Below, one piece after another: positions 25,597 through 34,573 of a stretch of 64,000 bases of DNA. Positions within the stretch are counted from its first letter, which is position 1; the number at the start of each line of letters is the position of its first letter. The stretch covers positions 1-64,000 of the forward strand of contig NZ_CAKZHY010000056.1 in assembly GCF_936928535.1 (NCBI RefSeq), given 5' to 3'. The notes beneath the pieces were generated by a model. It saw nothing but the letters and a program-made list of their open reading frames with translations, was not told where the DNA came from and did no database searches. Source of the stretch: an uncultured Bradyrhizobium sp. (GTDB taxonomy: Bacteria; Pseudomonadota; Alphaproteobacteria; Rhizobiales; Xanthobacteraceae). A program made the translations under genes and the position numbers.

Positions 25597-27543
25597 TCAC
25601 TCCGCGGCCGCCTGGGCCGTGAGGGCGTCCTCCACAGGCGGCGGCTCCCGGTTGGGCGCCTCGCCGCTGTCGGCCATACGGGCCAGTTTCTCGCGCGCGG
25701 CCTCGGCCTCGCGCTGCCTGTTCCACATGCTGGCGTAGAGACCGTCCTGCGCGAGCAGGCTGGCATGGGTGCCGCGCTCGGCGATGCGGCCCTGGTCCAG
25801 CACGATGATCTCGTCGGCGCCCACGATGGTCGAGAGCCGGTGCGCGATCACCAGCGAGGTGCGGTTCTTCGCAACGCGTTCGAGCGCGCCCTGGATCTCG
25901 TGCTCGGTGTGGGTGTCGAGCGCCGAGGTCGCCTCGTCAAGCACCAGGATCGGCGGCGCCTTCAACACGGTGCGCGCGATCGCGACGCGTTGCTTCTCGC
26001 CGCCTGACAATTTCAGGCCACGCTCGCCGACCTGGGTCTCGTAGCCCATCGGCGCCATGCGGATGAAACGGTCGATCTGTGCAAGGCTTGCCGCCTCCTC
26101 GACTTCGGCGTCGGTCGCATCCCAACGGCCGTAGCGGATGTTGTAGCGGATGGTATCGTTGAACAGCACCGTGTCCTGCGGCACCATGCCGATGGAGGCG
26201 CGCAAGCTCGACTGCGTCACCTCGCTGATGTCCTGGCCGTCGATCAGGATCTTTCCGCCGGAGACGTCGTAGAGGCGGAACAGCAGCCGCGAGATCGTCG
26301 ACTTGCCGGCGCCGGAGGGGCCGACGATCGCCACCGTCTTGCCGGCCGGCACCTCGAAACTGATGCCTTTGAGGATCGGCCGCTTCGGCTCATAGGCAAA
26401 GCGCACGTCCTCGAAGCGCACTGTGCCCGCGGAAACGACCAGCGGCTGCGCACCCGGGACGTCGTTGATCTCGGCCTCGCGGTGGATCACGCTGAACATC
26501 TTCTCAATGTCGATGATCGCCTGCTTGATCTCGCGATAGACCATGCCCATGAAATTCAGGGGCTGGTAGAGCTGGATCATCATGGCGTTGACCAGCACGA
26601 AATCGCCGACCGTGTTGGTGCCGTTGCGCACGCCGATCGCGCACATCAGCATGGTGGCGGTCAGCCCGAGCGTGAAGATCACGGCCTGCCCCGTGTTGAG
26701 GACGGCGAGCGACGTATAGGCCTGGACGCTCGACTCCTCGTAGCGCGCGACCGAGCGGTCGTAGCGTTGCGCCTCGCGTGCCTCGGCACTGAAATACTTG
26801 ACGGTCTCGTAATTGAGCAGCGAGTCGATCGCCTTGGTGTTCGCCTCTGTGTCGGAATCGTTCATCTTGCGACGGATGCCGATCCGCCACTCGGTCGCGA
26901 CGTAGGTGTAGTACATGTAGACCGCCACCGTGATCAGCGTCGCGACCACGTAGCGCCAATCGAAGTGCCAGAGCAGCACCGCCATCAGCAGCGAGACCTC
27001 GACAATGGTCGGGATCAGCTGGAGAATCACCATGCGCACGATCACCTCGATGCCGGCGCGGCCGCGCTCGAGGACGCGCGTCAGGCCGCCGGTCTTGCGC
27101 TCGAGGTGAAAACGCAGCGAGAGCTCGTGCATATGGATGAAAGTGATGTTCGCGAGCTTGCGCACCGCATGCATGGCGACGCGCGCAAAGATGCCGTCGC
27201 GCCATTGCGTCAGCACCGCCATCACGATGCGCATGACGCCGTAGCTCGCCGTCAGCAGCAGCGGCGATGCAACCACCCAGAGGTGCCAGTTGCCGGCCTG
27301 CACCGGCGCAGTGTTGGCCCCGGTGAGCGCATCCGTGGCCCATTTGAAGCTGAACGGTACCGTCAGCGTGATCAGCTTGGCCGCGAGCAGCAGCACCATC
27401 GACCAGACCACCCGCATTTTCAGGTCGAAGCGGTCGCTCGGCCAGATATAGGGCCACAGATGCGCCAGCGTGCCGATCAGCGTGGCCCGCTCCAGCGGAC
27501 CGGCTGCGGGCTCAGGCACGTCGGGCGAATGAGGTGGGCTCAT
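25597..27543 (-). CDS. Atm1-type ABC exporter (fused permease and ATPase)
   Basis: A 648-residue half transporter: N-terminal six-helix membrane domain (about residues 40-340) then an ATPase domain with Walker A GPSGAGKSTISR, signature LSGGEKQRVAIARTVLK, Walker B ILVLDEATSALD and switch His in IAHRLSTI. The membrane domain (SFKWATDALTG; DSLLNYETVKYFSAE; NFMGMVYREIKQAI) is that of Atm1/HMT1 exporters, which move glutathione-bound compounds and metals across the inner membrane. It leads the psd-pssA gene group; whether this is a functional link or just order conservation is unknown. Confidence 0.9.
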   Translation of the reverse strand: MSPPHSPDVPEPAAGPLERATLIGTLAHLWPYIWPSDRFDLKMRVVWSMVLLLAAKLITLTVPFSFKWATDALTGANTAPVQAGNWHLWVVASPLLLTASYGVMRIVMAVLTQWRDGIFARVAMHAVRKLANITFIHMHELSLRFHLERKTGGLTRVLERGRAGIEVIVRMVILQLIPTIVEVSLLMAVLLWHFDWRYVVATLITVAVYMYYTYVATEWRIGIRRKMNDSDTEANTKAIDSLLNYETVKYFSAEAREAQRYDRSVARYEESSVQAYTSLAVLNTGQAVIFTLGLTATMLMCAIGVRNGTNTVGDFVLVNAMMIQLYQPLNFMGMVYREIKQAIIDIEKMFSVIHREAEINDVPGAQPLVVSAGTVRFEDVRFAYEPKRPILKGISFEVPAGKTVAIVGPSGAGKSTISRLLFRLYDVSGGKILIDGQDISEVTQSSLRASIGMVPQDTVLFNDTIRYNIRYGRWDATDAEVEEAASLAQIDRFIRMAPMGYETQVGERGLKLSGGEKQRVAIARTVLKAPPILVLDEATSALDTHTEHEIQGALERVAKNRTSLVIAHRLSTIVGADEIIVLDQGRIAERGTHASLLAQDGLYASMWNRQREAEAAREKLARMADSGEAPNREPPPVEDALTAQAAAE

Positions 27544-27744
27544 GAAGAAACCTGGAGGGTCCGCCGGATGCGGGCGCGTTGCGATTAACTGTTTTCGCTC
27601 GTCATATAGAAGCTTCCGGGGCCAAGCGCACCCCGCCAGATGGCGAATCTTCGATTGTTTGTCGCCATTTACCGGTAGATTTCCGGGTAGTCCGAATCAC
27701 CTGAAGGGCTTGACGGCCCTTCGCTGCAATGCATCATGGTGCCA

Positions 27745-28350
27745 ATGAGCACGATCAAAACCGTCTGTGTCTATTGCGGCTCCGGTCCCGGAACCAATCC
27801 CCACTTCACCGAAGGCGCCAAGGCGTTCGGCAAGGCGCTCGCCGAGAACAACATCCGCCTGGTCTATGGCGGCGGCTCGCTGGGCCTGATGGGCTCGGTC
27901 GCAACCTCCGTGCTGGATCACGGCGGCACCGTCACCGGCATCATCCCCGAATTCCTGCGCAAGCGCGAGAACGCGCTGACCCGTGTACAGGAGATGATCG
28001 TCACCCCCGACATGCACGAGCGCAAGCGGTTGATGTTCGAGCGCTCCGACGCCTTCGTGGCGCTGCCGGGCGGCGTCGGCACGCTGGAGGAGCTGGTCGA
28101 GCAATTGACCTGGAAGCAGCTCGGCCGGCACGCCAAGCCGGTGTTGCTCGCCAACATCGACAATTTCTGGGAGCCGCTGTTCTCGCTGCTGTCGCATATG
28201 CGCCAGACCGAGTTCATCCGCGCCGGCCTTTCGGTCGACATCCTCAAGGCCGAACGGGTCGAGGATATTCTGCCGAAGCTGAGGTCAGCGGCGGCGCAGA
28301 TCGCCGAGGCGGAAAAGCAGATGGCCCCGGACGTCGCGCGCAAGCTCTGA
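27745..28350 (+). CDS. LOG-family nucleotide 5'-monophosphate phosphoribohydrolase
   Basis: A 201-residue Rossmann-like protein of the LONELY GUY family. The signature PGGVGTLEELVEQLTW and the upstream MHERKRLMFERSD are present. Members split adenine (or N6-modified adenine) from its ribose-phosphate; in plant-associated bacteria this can release cytokinins, but many act on AMP. An in-frame ATG three codons earlier (27736) is possible. Its TGA abuts the stop of the convergent VOC gene with no base between. Confidence 0.88.
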   Translation: MSTIKTVCVYCGSGPGTNPHFTEGAKAFGKALAENNIRLVYGGGSLGLMGSVATSVLDHGGTVTGIIPEFLRKRENALTRVQEMIVTPDMHERKRLMFERSDAFVALPGGVGTLEELVEQLTWKQLGRHAKPVLLANIDNFWEPLFSLLSHMRQTEFIRAGLSVDILKAERVEDILPKLRSAAAQIAEAEKQMAPDVARKL

Positions 28351-28728
28351 TCATTCCGCTGGAAAAGTCACCGCCTCGATCCTGTTGCCATCGGGGTCGG
28401 TGACGAAAGCCGCGTAATAGCGAACGCGATCGTGCGGGCGGATGCCAGGTGCGCCGTCCGAGGCGCCGCCGCTCGCAAGCGCGGCGGCATGAAACGCATC
28501 GACTTCGCCGATCGTCTTCGCCCGCAAGCAGATGTGCACGCCGCTCGAAGGACCTACGCGCGGCATCCCCTCCCGCAGATTGATCCAGAATTCGGGATAG
28601 GCCTTGCCGAAACCGACCGTGCGCGGCCGCGTGACGAGGCGCGTGAGGCCGAGCGCGGCGAGCGTAGCCTCGTAGAATTTTACGGATCGCTCGAGCTCAC
28701 TGACGCCGACGGAGATGTGGTCGATCAT
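28351..28728 (-). CDS. Small VOC-family (glyoxalase-like) protein
   Basis: A 125-residue single VOC domain beginning MIDHISVGVSELERSVKFYE and ending FVTDPDGNRIEAVTF, with a metal-ligand His near the start and a Glu near the end. This class includes lactoylglutathione-lyase-like and fosfomycin-type proteins, but the specific function cannot be told. It is convergent with the LOG-family gene and directly abuts it. Confidence 0.85.
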   Translation of the reverse strand: MIDHISVGVSELERSVKFYEATLAALGLTRLVTRPRTVGFGKAYPEFWINLREGMPRVGPSSGVHICLRAKTIGEVDAFHAAALASGGASDGAPGIRPHDRVRYYAAFVTDPDGNRIEAVTFPAE

Positions 28729-28747
28729 TCCCTTGCCCTCTCCTCCT

Positions 28748-28862
28748 CGTCATTGCGAGCGCAGCGAAGCAATCCAGAATCCCTCCGCGGAGACAGTCTG
28801 ATTGCTTCGCGGAGCCTGTCATCGGGCCGCGCTGCGCGCGGGCCCGGAGGCTCGCAATGACG
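28748..28862. repeat. Long palindromic repeat (CGTCATTGCGAGC family), longer version
   Basis: Starts CGTCATTGCGAGCGCAGCG and ends GGCTCGCAATGACG, with GAAGCAATCCAGA and CTGATTGCTTC inside and an extra GC-rich hairpin (GGGCCGCG ... CGCGGGCCC) inserted in its right half. It shares both ends with the repeat at 3204-3282. It lies between the VOC gene and the citramalate synthase. Confidence 0.75.
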
Positions 28863-28897
28863 GTGTTTGTGGCACCGCCAGTGCCCCACGCCCTAGC

Positions 28898-30496
28898 CTA
28901 CGCCGGCGCGCCCGATTTCACGAGCTTGTAGATCACCGAATCCATCAGCGCCTGGAACGAGGCGTCGATGATGTTCGGGGACACGCCGACGGTGGTCCAG
29001 CGATCGCCGTTCTCGTCCTCGCTCTCGATCAGCACGCGCGTCACCGCGCCGGTGCCGCCATTGAGGATACGAACGCGATAGTCGATCAGCGTCAGGCCCT
29101 CGATATATTTCTGGTACTTGCCGAGGTCCTTGCGCAAGGCAACGTCGAGTGCGTTGACGGGGCCGTTGCCTTCCGCGGCCGAGATCAGATGCTCGCCGGC
29201 GACATCGACCTTGACCACCGCGAGTGCCACAGTGACCCGCTCGCCGAGCGCGTTGTAGCGCTGCTCGACATTGACGTCGAACTGCTCGACCTCGAAATAA
29301 TGCGGCACTTTGCCCAGTGTCCGGCGCGCCAAAAGATCGAACGAGGCATTGGCGGATTCATAGGCGTAGCCCTGGGCCTCGCGCTCCTTCAATTCCTCGA
29401 CCAGCCGCGTCAGCTTCGGATCGCTCTTCTCATAGGCGATGCCGGCACGATCGAGCTCGGCCATGACGTTGGAGCGGCCGGCCTGGTCCGACACCAGCAC
29501 CTTGCGATGGTTGCCGACCAGCTCCGGCAACACGTGCTCGTAAGTCTGCGGATCCTTCATCACGGCGGAGGCATGGATGCCTGTCTTGGTGACGAAGGCG
29601 CTCTCGCCGACATAGGCCGCATGGCGGTTCGGCACGCGATTGAGCATGTCATCGAGCGTGCGCGAAACCTTGACGAGGGTCGCCAGCTTCTCCGGTGTCA
29701 CCGAAATCTCGAAGGCGTCGGAAAACTCCTTCTTCAATTTCAACGTCGGGATCAGCGAACAGAGATTGGCATTGCCGCAGCGCTCGCCAAGCCCGTTCAG
29801 CGTGCCCTGGATCTGCCGCGCACCGGCACGGACCGCGGCGAGCGAGTTCGCCACCGCCTGCTCGGTATCGTTATGGGCGTGGATGCCGACGTGATCGCCG
29901 GGGATGTGTTTTGTCACTTCAGTGACGATGGCTTCCACCTCGTTCGGCATGGTGCCGCCATTGGTGTCGCACAACACCACCCAGCGCGCACCGGCATCGA
30001 AGGCCGCCTTGGCGCAGGCGAGCGCAAAACCGGCATCTTCCTTGTAGCCGTCGAAGAAATGCTCGCAGTCGAGCATGACTTCTCGGCCGGCGGCCTTTGC
30101 GGCTGCGACGCTGTCACGGATCGAGGCGAGATTCTCTTCCTTCGTCGTCTCGAGCGCGACGCGCACCTGATAGGCGGACGACTTCGCGACGAAGCAGATC
30201 GCGTCCGCCTTGGCTTCCAAGAGGCCGGCGACACCGGGATCGTTGGAGACCGAGCGCCCTGCCCGCCGCGTCATGCCGAAGGCGGTGAAGCGCGCATGGT
30301 TGAGCTTCGGCTTGGCGCCAAAGAACTCCGTGTCGAGCGGATTGGCGCCGGGATAGCCGCCCTCGACATAGTCGATGCCGAGGTCGTCGAGCATCGCCGC
30401 GATGACCTGCTTGTCGGCCAGGGTGAAATCGACGCCGTTGGTCTGCGCGCCGTCGCGCAGCGTGGTGTCGAACAGATAAAGGCGCTCTTTACTCAT
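28898..30496 (-). CDS. cimA: (R)-citramalate synthase / 2-isopropylmalate synthase family
   Basis: A 532-residue enzyme of the DRE-TIM metallolyase family, beginning MSKERLYLFDTTLRDGAQTNGV. It has the catalytic R-D-G-x-Q run, the metal His pair in GIHAHNDTEQAVANSLAAV, and a C-terminal allosteric domain (after about residue 390). Size and sequence match the TIGR00977 citramalate synthases, which condense pyruvate with acetyl-CoA in a threonine-independent route to isoleucine. The start at 30496 has GGAGCG upstream, and overlaps the stop of the GNAT gene by four bases. Confidence 0.88.
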   Translation of the reverse strand: MSKERLYLFDTTLRDGAQTNGVDFTLADKQVIAAMLDDLGIDYVEGGYPGANPLDTEFFGAKPKLNHARFTAFGMTRRAGRSVSNDPGVAGLLEAKADAICFVAKSSAYQVRVALETTKEENLASIRDSVAAAKAAGREVMLDCEHFFDGYKEDAGFALACAKAAFDAGARWVVLCDTNGGTMPNEVEAIVTEVTKHIPGDHVGIHAHNDTEQAVANSLAAVRAGARQIQGTLNGLGERCGNANLCSLIPTLKLKKEFSDAFEISVTPEKLATLVKVSRTLDDMLNRVPNRHAAYVGESAFVTKTGIHASAVMKDPQTYEHVLPELVGNHRKVLVSDQAGRSNVMAELDRAGIAYEKSDPKLTRLVEELKEREAQGYAYESANASFDLLARRTLGKVPHYFEVEQFDVNVEQRYNALGERVTVALAVVKVDVAGEHLISAAEGNGPVNALDVALRKDLGKYQKYIEGLTLIDYRVRILNGGTGAVTRVLIESEDENGDRWTTVGVSPNIIDASFQALMDSVIYKLVKSGAPA

Positions 30497-30984
30497 TGCG
30501 GCGCTCCGAGCGTCTTTTTCATGGTGGTGTTGGCGAGCCATTCGTCATTGATGGTAACGCTGTTGCGCTGCTGGGCGGTGTAGCCGCGCTTGGCGAAGAA
30601 GTTCTGGGCGGTTTCGCTCGCGTCCACCGTGAGGGCCGCGGCGCCGCGACCGCCGGCGAGCTTCTCCAGCGCATCGACCAGCATGGTCGCGATACCCTGC
30701 CGCCCCACGGCCGGATGCACATAGAGCATGCGGATGTGATCGGCGCCGCGCAGCGAGGCGAAGCCGACCGGCGAGCCGTCCAGCGTCGCGATCAGCGTCA
30801 GGTCGGACGCGAGCCGCTTGCCGAACTCTTCGGTCTCGGCCGCCCCCATCCAGGCCTCCTGCTGCGCCTCGCTGTAGTCGTCCCCGGTCAGCTCCTGGAT
30901 GCTGGCGACGAAGATCGCGGCCAGCATCGGCACGTCATCAGGCAGAAACGGCCGCAGACCGGGCTTGGGATGCGCCTGTGCCAT
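30493..30984 (-). CDS. GNAT-family N-acetyltransferase
   Basis: A 163-residue acetyltransferase. The acetyl-CoA-binding motif is visible as MLYVHPAVGRQGIATMLVDALEKLA, preceded by GFASLRGADH and followed by ASETAQNFFAKRGY. Substrate unknown. It is flanked in the same operon by the 37-aa membrane peptide gene (six-base gap) and cimA (four-base overlap), so it is made with cysteinyl-tRNA synthetase and citramalate synthase. Confidence 0.85.
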   Translation of the reverse strand: MAQAHPKPGLRPFLPDDVPMLAAIFVASIQELTGDDYSEAQQEAWMGAAETEEFGKRLASDLTLIATLDGSPVGFASLRGADHIRMLYVHPAVGRQGIATMLVDALEKLAGGRGAAALTVDASETAQNFFAKRGYTAQQRNSVTINDEWLANTTMKKTLGAPQ

Positions 30985-30989
30985 CGTCT

Positions 30990-31103
30990 TCACCACATCC
31001 CGTAGAGTTTCAGCACGATCGCCACGGCGGCCCCGAGCAGCAGGATCTTCAGCGCGATGTAATAGAGCCAGTGCCGCGGAAACGGCGTATCGGGCCGCGT
31101 CAT
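30990..31103 (-). CDS. 37-residue single-pass membrane peptide
   Basis: A very short gene that starts on the cysS stop codon (ATGA overlap) and ends six bases before the GNAT gene, so the spacing argues strongly for translation. The product starts [19 protein letters not shown] and continues into a hydrophobic helix ([13 protein letters not shown]) ending YGMW. It is predicted to sit in the inner membrane. Family not recognised; it is too short to be found by usual gene length cut-offs. Confidence 0.65.
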   Translation of the reverse strand: MTRPDTPFPRHWLYYIALKILLLGAAVAIVLKLYGMW

Positions 31104-32482
31104 CGCACGATCTCCCAGGTTGTCCCGTCCTTGGAGTCCTTGATCGCGACGCCCATGGCGGCGAGCTGATCGCGGATGCGGTCGGACTCGGCGAAATCCT
31201 TGCGCGCCCGCGCCGCCGTCCGCTCCGAGATCAGGCGTTCGACCTCCTTGACGTCAACGCCGCTCGCCTGCTGCTTGCGATCCGTCCATTGCGCAGCGCT
31301 CTCGGAGAGGAAGCCGAGCAGCCGCAACGAGCCCGCAAGCGCGGGCACGTCACTGCCGCGCAGGCTGTGCAGCGCCGCGATCGCCAGCGGTGTGTTGAGA
31401 TCGTCGAGCAGCGCGTCGACCACGGACGCAGCCGGCTTGCCGGATTCGACGTCGGCGGCGGTCCGATACCAGTCGTCAAGCGTCTTGCCACTCTCCTCCA
31501 GCGACTTCATGGTCCAGTCGATCGGCGAGGTGTAGTGCGTCTTCAGCATGTTGAGGCGCAGCACTTCACCCGGCCAGTCCTTGAGCAGTTCGTGGATCGT
31601 GATGAAGTTGCCGAGCGACTTCGACATCTTCTCACTCTCGACCTGCAGGAAGCCGTTGTGCATCCAGTAGTTCGCCATGCGCTGCTGGTGGAAGGCGCAG
31701 CAGGTCTGCGCCACCTCGTTCTCGTGATGTGGAAACACGAGATCGATGCCGCCGCCATGGACATCGAACTGCTCGCCGAGATGTTTCCAGGCCATGGCCG
31801 AGCACTCGATGTGCCAGCCCGGACGCCCCTCGGCCTTGATGCCGGCCGGCGAAGGCCAGGACGGTTCGCCGAGCTTGGACGGCTTCCACAGCACGAAGTC
31901 GGTCGAATCCTTCTTGTAGGGCGCCACGTCGACCCGCGCGCCGGCGATCATTTCGTCGAGTGAGCGCTTCGACAGCGCGCCATAGCGCGGCAGGTCCGAA
32001 TTGGCCGCGTTCATCGCCTGCGGCGAGAACAGCACGTGGTCCTCCGCAACATAAGCAAAGCCGCCGGCAATCAGCCTTTCAATGATCTCGCGCATCTCGC
32101 CGATATGCTCGGTCGCACGCGGTTCGACGCTCGGGCGCAGCGCACCCAGCGCATCGACGTCGGCGTGAAACTGCTTGCCCGTGGCTTCCGTGACCTTGCG
32201 GATCGCCTCGTTCAGCGGCAGGCCGGGAAAGTCCCGGCCTGCGCGGTCGTTGATCTTGTCGTCAACGTCGGTGATGTTGCGGACGTATGTAACGTGGGCC
32301 TCGCCATAGAGATGGCGGAGCAACCGAAACAGCACGTCGAACACGATCACCGGCCGGGCGTTGCCGATATGGGCGAAGTCATAGACGGTCGGTCCGCAGA
32401 CATACATGCGGACGTTGTTCGCATCGAGCGGCACGAAGGTGCGCTTCTCCCGGCTCAACGTATCGTAAAGACGCAATTCCAT
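31100..32482 (-). CDS. cysS: Cysteinyl-tRNA synthetase
   Basis: A 460-residue class I synthetase. The zinc/cysteine ligand Cys29 lies in [15 protein letters not shown], which also holds the HIGH-type motif. The remaining features are [23 protein letters not shown] and the KMSKSLGN loop. It charges tRNA-Cys with cysteine. It heads the operon cysS - 37-aa peptide - GNAT - cimA. The length is normal for the family. Confidence 0.96.
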   Translation of the reverse strand: MELRLYDTLSREKRTFVPLDANNVRMYVCGPTVYDFAHIGNARPVIVFDVLFRLLRHLYGEAHVTYVRNITDVDDKINDRAGRDFPGLPLNEAIRKVTEATGKQFHADVDALGALRPSVEPRATEHIGEMREIIERLIAGGFAYVAEDHVLFSPQAMNAANSDLPRYGALSKRSLDEMIAGARVDVAPYKKDSTDFVLWKPSKLGEPSWPSPAGIKAEGRPGWHIECSAMAWKHLGEQFDVHGGGIDLVFPHHENEVAQTCCAFHQQRMANYWMHNGFLQVESEKMSKSLGNFITIHELLKDWPGEVLRLNMLKTHYTSPIDWTMKSLEESGKTLDDWYRTAADVESGKPAASVVDALLDDLNTPLAIAALHSLRGSDVPALAGSLRLLGFLSESAAQWTDRKQQASGVDVKEVERLISERTAARARKDFAESDRIRDQLAAMGVAIKDSKDGTTWEIVR

Positions 32483-32611
32483 ATGGACACCCGTCGGCTG
32501 TTGGCCGGGCGTCCAGTGCTCTCAATGTGTTTTGAGAAAAGACGGCTCCAGCCAGCGAATCGCTAGCTCGTAATCTCGCGGCAAATAATGCAGATGGCGA
32601 GGAGACCGTTC

Positions 32612-32728
32612 ATGCCGGCCATATGGGCCACGAAGCCGGCTTTCGTCAAGAGAGCCACGGAAATGCCGCCTTATTTCCGCAAAGCGCGGCCGCCCCGCCC
32701 TGATGGTTCATCATCCTTAACCATTTGA
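32612..32728 (+). CDS. Possible 38-aa ORF
   Basis: An ATG seven bases after a strong ribosome site (GAGGAG), opening a 38-codon frame with a basic, proline-rich product (MPAIWATKPAFVKRATEMP...). There is no recognisable family or membrane segment. It lies in the 295-bp gap between cysS and a small secreted protein gene, which holds nothing else I can support. Keep as a candidate only. Confidence 0.25.
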   Translation: MPAIWATKPAFVKRATEMPPYFRKARPPRPDGSSSLTI

Positions 32729-32777
32729 GCCCATTCTGGAACCGGCAGTTCCTCCTTTTATGCCCCAAGGTGTTTTC

Positions 32778-33083
32778 ATGCGAACCTTGCACGCGCTGAT
32801 TTCTTGCGCCTCGATCCTTGCTGCATCCAGCGCCTGCGCTGAGACCCGCATCTTCATCATTGAAAACCAGGCCAACGGCTATGGCGTCGACCAGTGCCTG
32901 GCCAAGGGCGACAAGTGCGGCGCTCAGGTCGCCCGCACCTATTGCCAATCACGAGACTTTGCACAGGCATCAGCCTACCGCCGGGTCGATCCCGACGAAA
33001 TTACCGGCTCTGTCCCCAAATCCGGCGCAAACTGCTCCCATGGCCATTGCGACGAATATGTCGCAATCACCTGCCAGCGCTGA
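32778..33083 (+). CDS. Small secreted cysteine-containing protein
   Basis: A 101-residue protein with a signal peptide (MRTLHALISCASILAASSACA, cut before ETRIF). The mature part has six cysteines (QCLAKGDKCG, TYCQS, NCSHGHC, TCQR), suggesting disulfide bonds in the periplasm. The start is at the ATG after AAGG; an earlier ATG at 32760 would spoil the signal peptide. No family recognised; similar small proteins are common in Bradyrhizobium. Confidence 0.7.
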   Translation: MRTLHALISCASILAASSACAETRIFIIENQANGYGVDQCLAKGDKCGAQVARTYCQSRDFAQASAYRRVDPDEITGSVPKSGANCSHGHCDEYVAITCQR

Positions 33084-33225
33084 ATTCGCTCGGAACTGGC
33101 GGACCTTAGGACCCGTTTACGGCCCCTGAAACGACGTGACGATGCCGCGGGAAGCGGCTATTGGAGGGCGCGCGTCGTGCCCCCAATCGTATTGGAAAGT
33201 CACTTGGGGCCGTGACCTCGCTAGA

Positions 33226-34410
33226 ATGGCGGATATGCCTGAACTTTTGTCCCTGTCCCGTCCCCGCTTCCTCCTTGCCTGCACCGTGCTTCTCGGCGTC
33301 GTGCTCGCCACTGATGCCTTCGCGCAGGCTGGCCCGCCGGGCGCGGCGCCGCCTCCGCCTGCTCAGGGCGGCCTCGGACCGAACCCGATGTGCGTGCGCC
33401 TGGAAGGCCAGCTCGCCGCGCTCGACCGCGGCGGCAGCAGCGATCCCGCGCGCGAGGACCAGATCCGCCGCTACCAGGATTCCCAGGCCAAGCAGCAGGC
33501 CGAACTCGACCGCGTCACCATGCAGGCCAAGCGCATGGGCTGCGACTCCACCGGCTTCTTCTCGCTGTTCAACGGCCAGTCCGCGCAATGCGGTCCGGTC
33601 AACACCCAGATCCAGCAGATGCGCGCCAATCTGGACCAGATCACTGGCAATCTCGAGCGCCTGCGCGGTGGCGGCCCGGGCGGCGGCAACCCCGAGCGCG
33701 ACAGCCAGCGTCGCTCCGTGCTGGTCGCTCTCGCGCAGAACAATTGCGGCCCCCAATACGCCAATGCCGCGCAGTCGCAGGGCGGCAACTTCCTGAGCAA
33801 TCTGTTCGGCGGCGGCAACAACCTGAATAATCCGCAACCTGTGCCGCCATCCGATCTCGGCCCGCAGTCCGGCACCTATCGCACCGTGTGCGTGCGCACC
33901 TGCGACGGCGCCTATTTCCCGATCTCGTTTGCGACCGTGCCGGCGCGCTTCCCCGACGACGAGAAGACCTGCAAGGCGCTGTGTCCGGCGGCCGAAGCCG
34001 TGCTCTATGCCCACCGCAATCCCGGCGAGGACATGAACTCCGCGGTCTCGATCAGCGGCCAGCCCTACACGTCGCTGCCGAACGCTTTCAAATTCCGCAG
34101 CGAGTTCAACCCGTCCTGCTCCTGCAAGGCGGCCGGCCAGAGCTGGGCCGACGCGCTGAAATCGGCCGACGACAAGGCGGCCGTCGAGCAGCAGGGTGAC
34201 ATCATCGTCACCGAGGAGAGCGCCAAGAAGATGCAGCAGCGCCAGCTCACCAGGGGCACGCCTGCGAATGGCAAGAAGGGCGCAGCTCCCGCGCCGACGA
34301 CCGCCGCCGCGCCGGCTGCAGCGCCGCCTGCGGATGCGAACGCCGCGACCACATCGGAGAACAAGCCGATCCGCTCGGTCGGCCCGACCTTCCTGCCGCA
34401 GCAGAAGTAG
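33226..34410 (+). CDS. DUF2865-containing secreted protein
   Basis: A 394-residue exported protein with a signal sequence (RFLLACTVLLGVVLATDAFAQ), a helical region with coiled-coil character (about 50-170), a Gly/Asn-rich linker, and the DUF2865 block (TYRTVCVRTCDGAYFPISFATVP ... CPAAEAVLYAHRNPGEDMNSAVS). A low-complexity Ala/Pro tail ends in SVGPTFLPQQK. DUF2865 is restricted to alphaproteobacteria and has no known function. An alternative start three codons in (33235) is possible. Confidence 0.82.
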   Translation: MADMPELLSLSRPRFLLACTVLLGVVLATDAFAQAGPPGAAPPPPAQGGLGPNPMCVRLEGQLAALDRGGSSDPAREDQIRRYQDSQAKQQAELDRVTMQAKRMGCDSTGFFSLFNGQSAQCGPVNTQIQQMRANLDQITGNLERLRGGGPGGGNPERDSQRRSVLVALAQNNCGPQYANAAQSQGGNFLSNLFGGGNNLNNPQPVPPSDLGPQSGTYRTVCVRTCDGAYFPISFATVPARFPDDEKTCKALCPAAEAVLYAHRNPGEDMNSAVSISGQPYTSLPNAFKFRSEFNPSCSCKAAGQSWADALKSADDKAAVEQQGDIIVTEESAKKMQQRQLTRGTPANGKKGAAPAPTTAAAPAAAPPADANAATTSENKPIRSVGPTFLPQQK

Positions 34411-34427
34411 GCTGCCACAAACTCAAC

Positions 34428-34533
34428 TGTCATGCCCCGCGAAGGCGGGGCATCCAGTACTTCGGGGCAGAAGTTAGTTTTCACAATGTCCGCCGCGGCG
34501 TACTGGATCATCCGCCTTCGCGGATGATGACAG
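34428..34533. repeat. Palindromic repeat (CTGTCATGCCCCGCGAAG family)
   Basis: Outer arms CTGTCAT / ATGACAG, inner hairpins around GCCCCGCGAAGGCGGGGC and ATCCGCCTTCGCGGATG, and the pair CCAGTAC / GTACTGG. It lies between the convergent DUF2865 and nadE genes and could serve as a shared terminator region. Confidence 0.65.
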
Positions 34534-34573
34534 CGTCACAGGTGGCGAGACCACTTGCTCACCACGTCTCGCC

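Noticed and set aside
28802..30583. A 593-codon frame on the plus strand across cimA
   Set aside because: It is antisense to a clear citramalate synthase and consists of motif-free, His/Arg/Asp-rich sequence.
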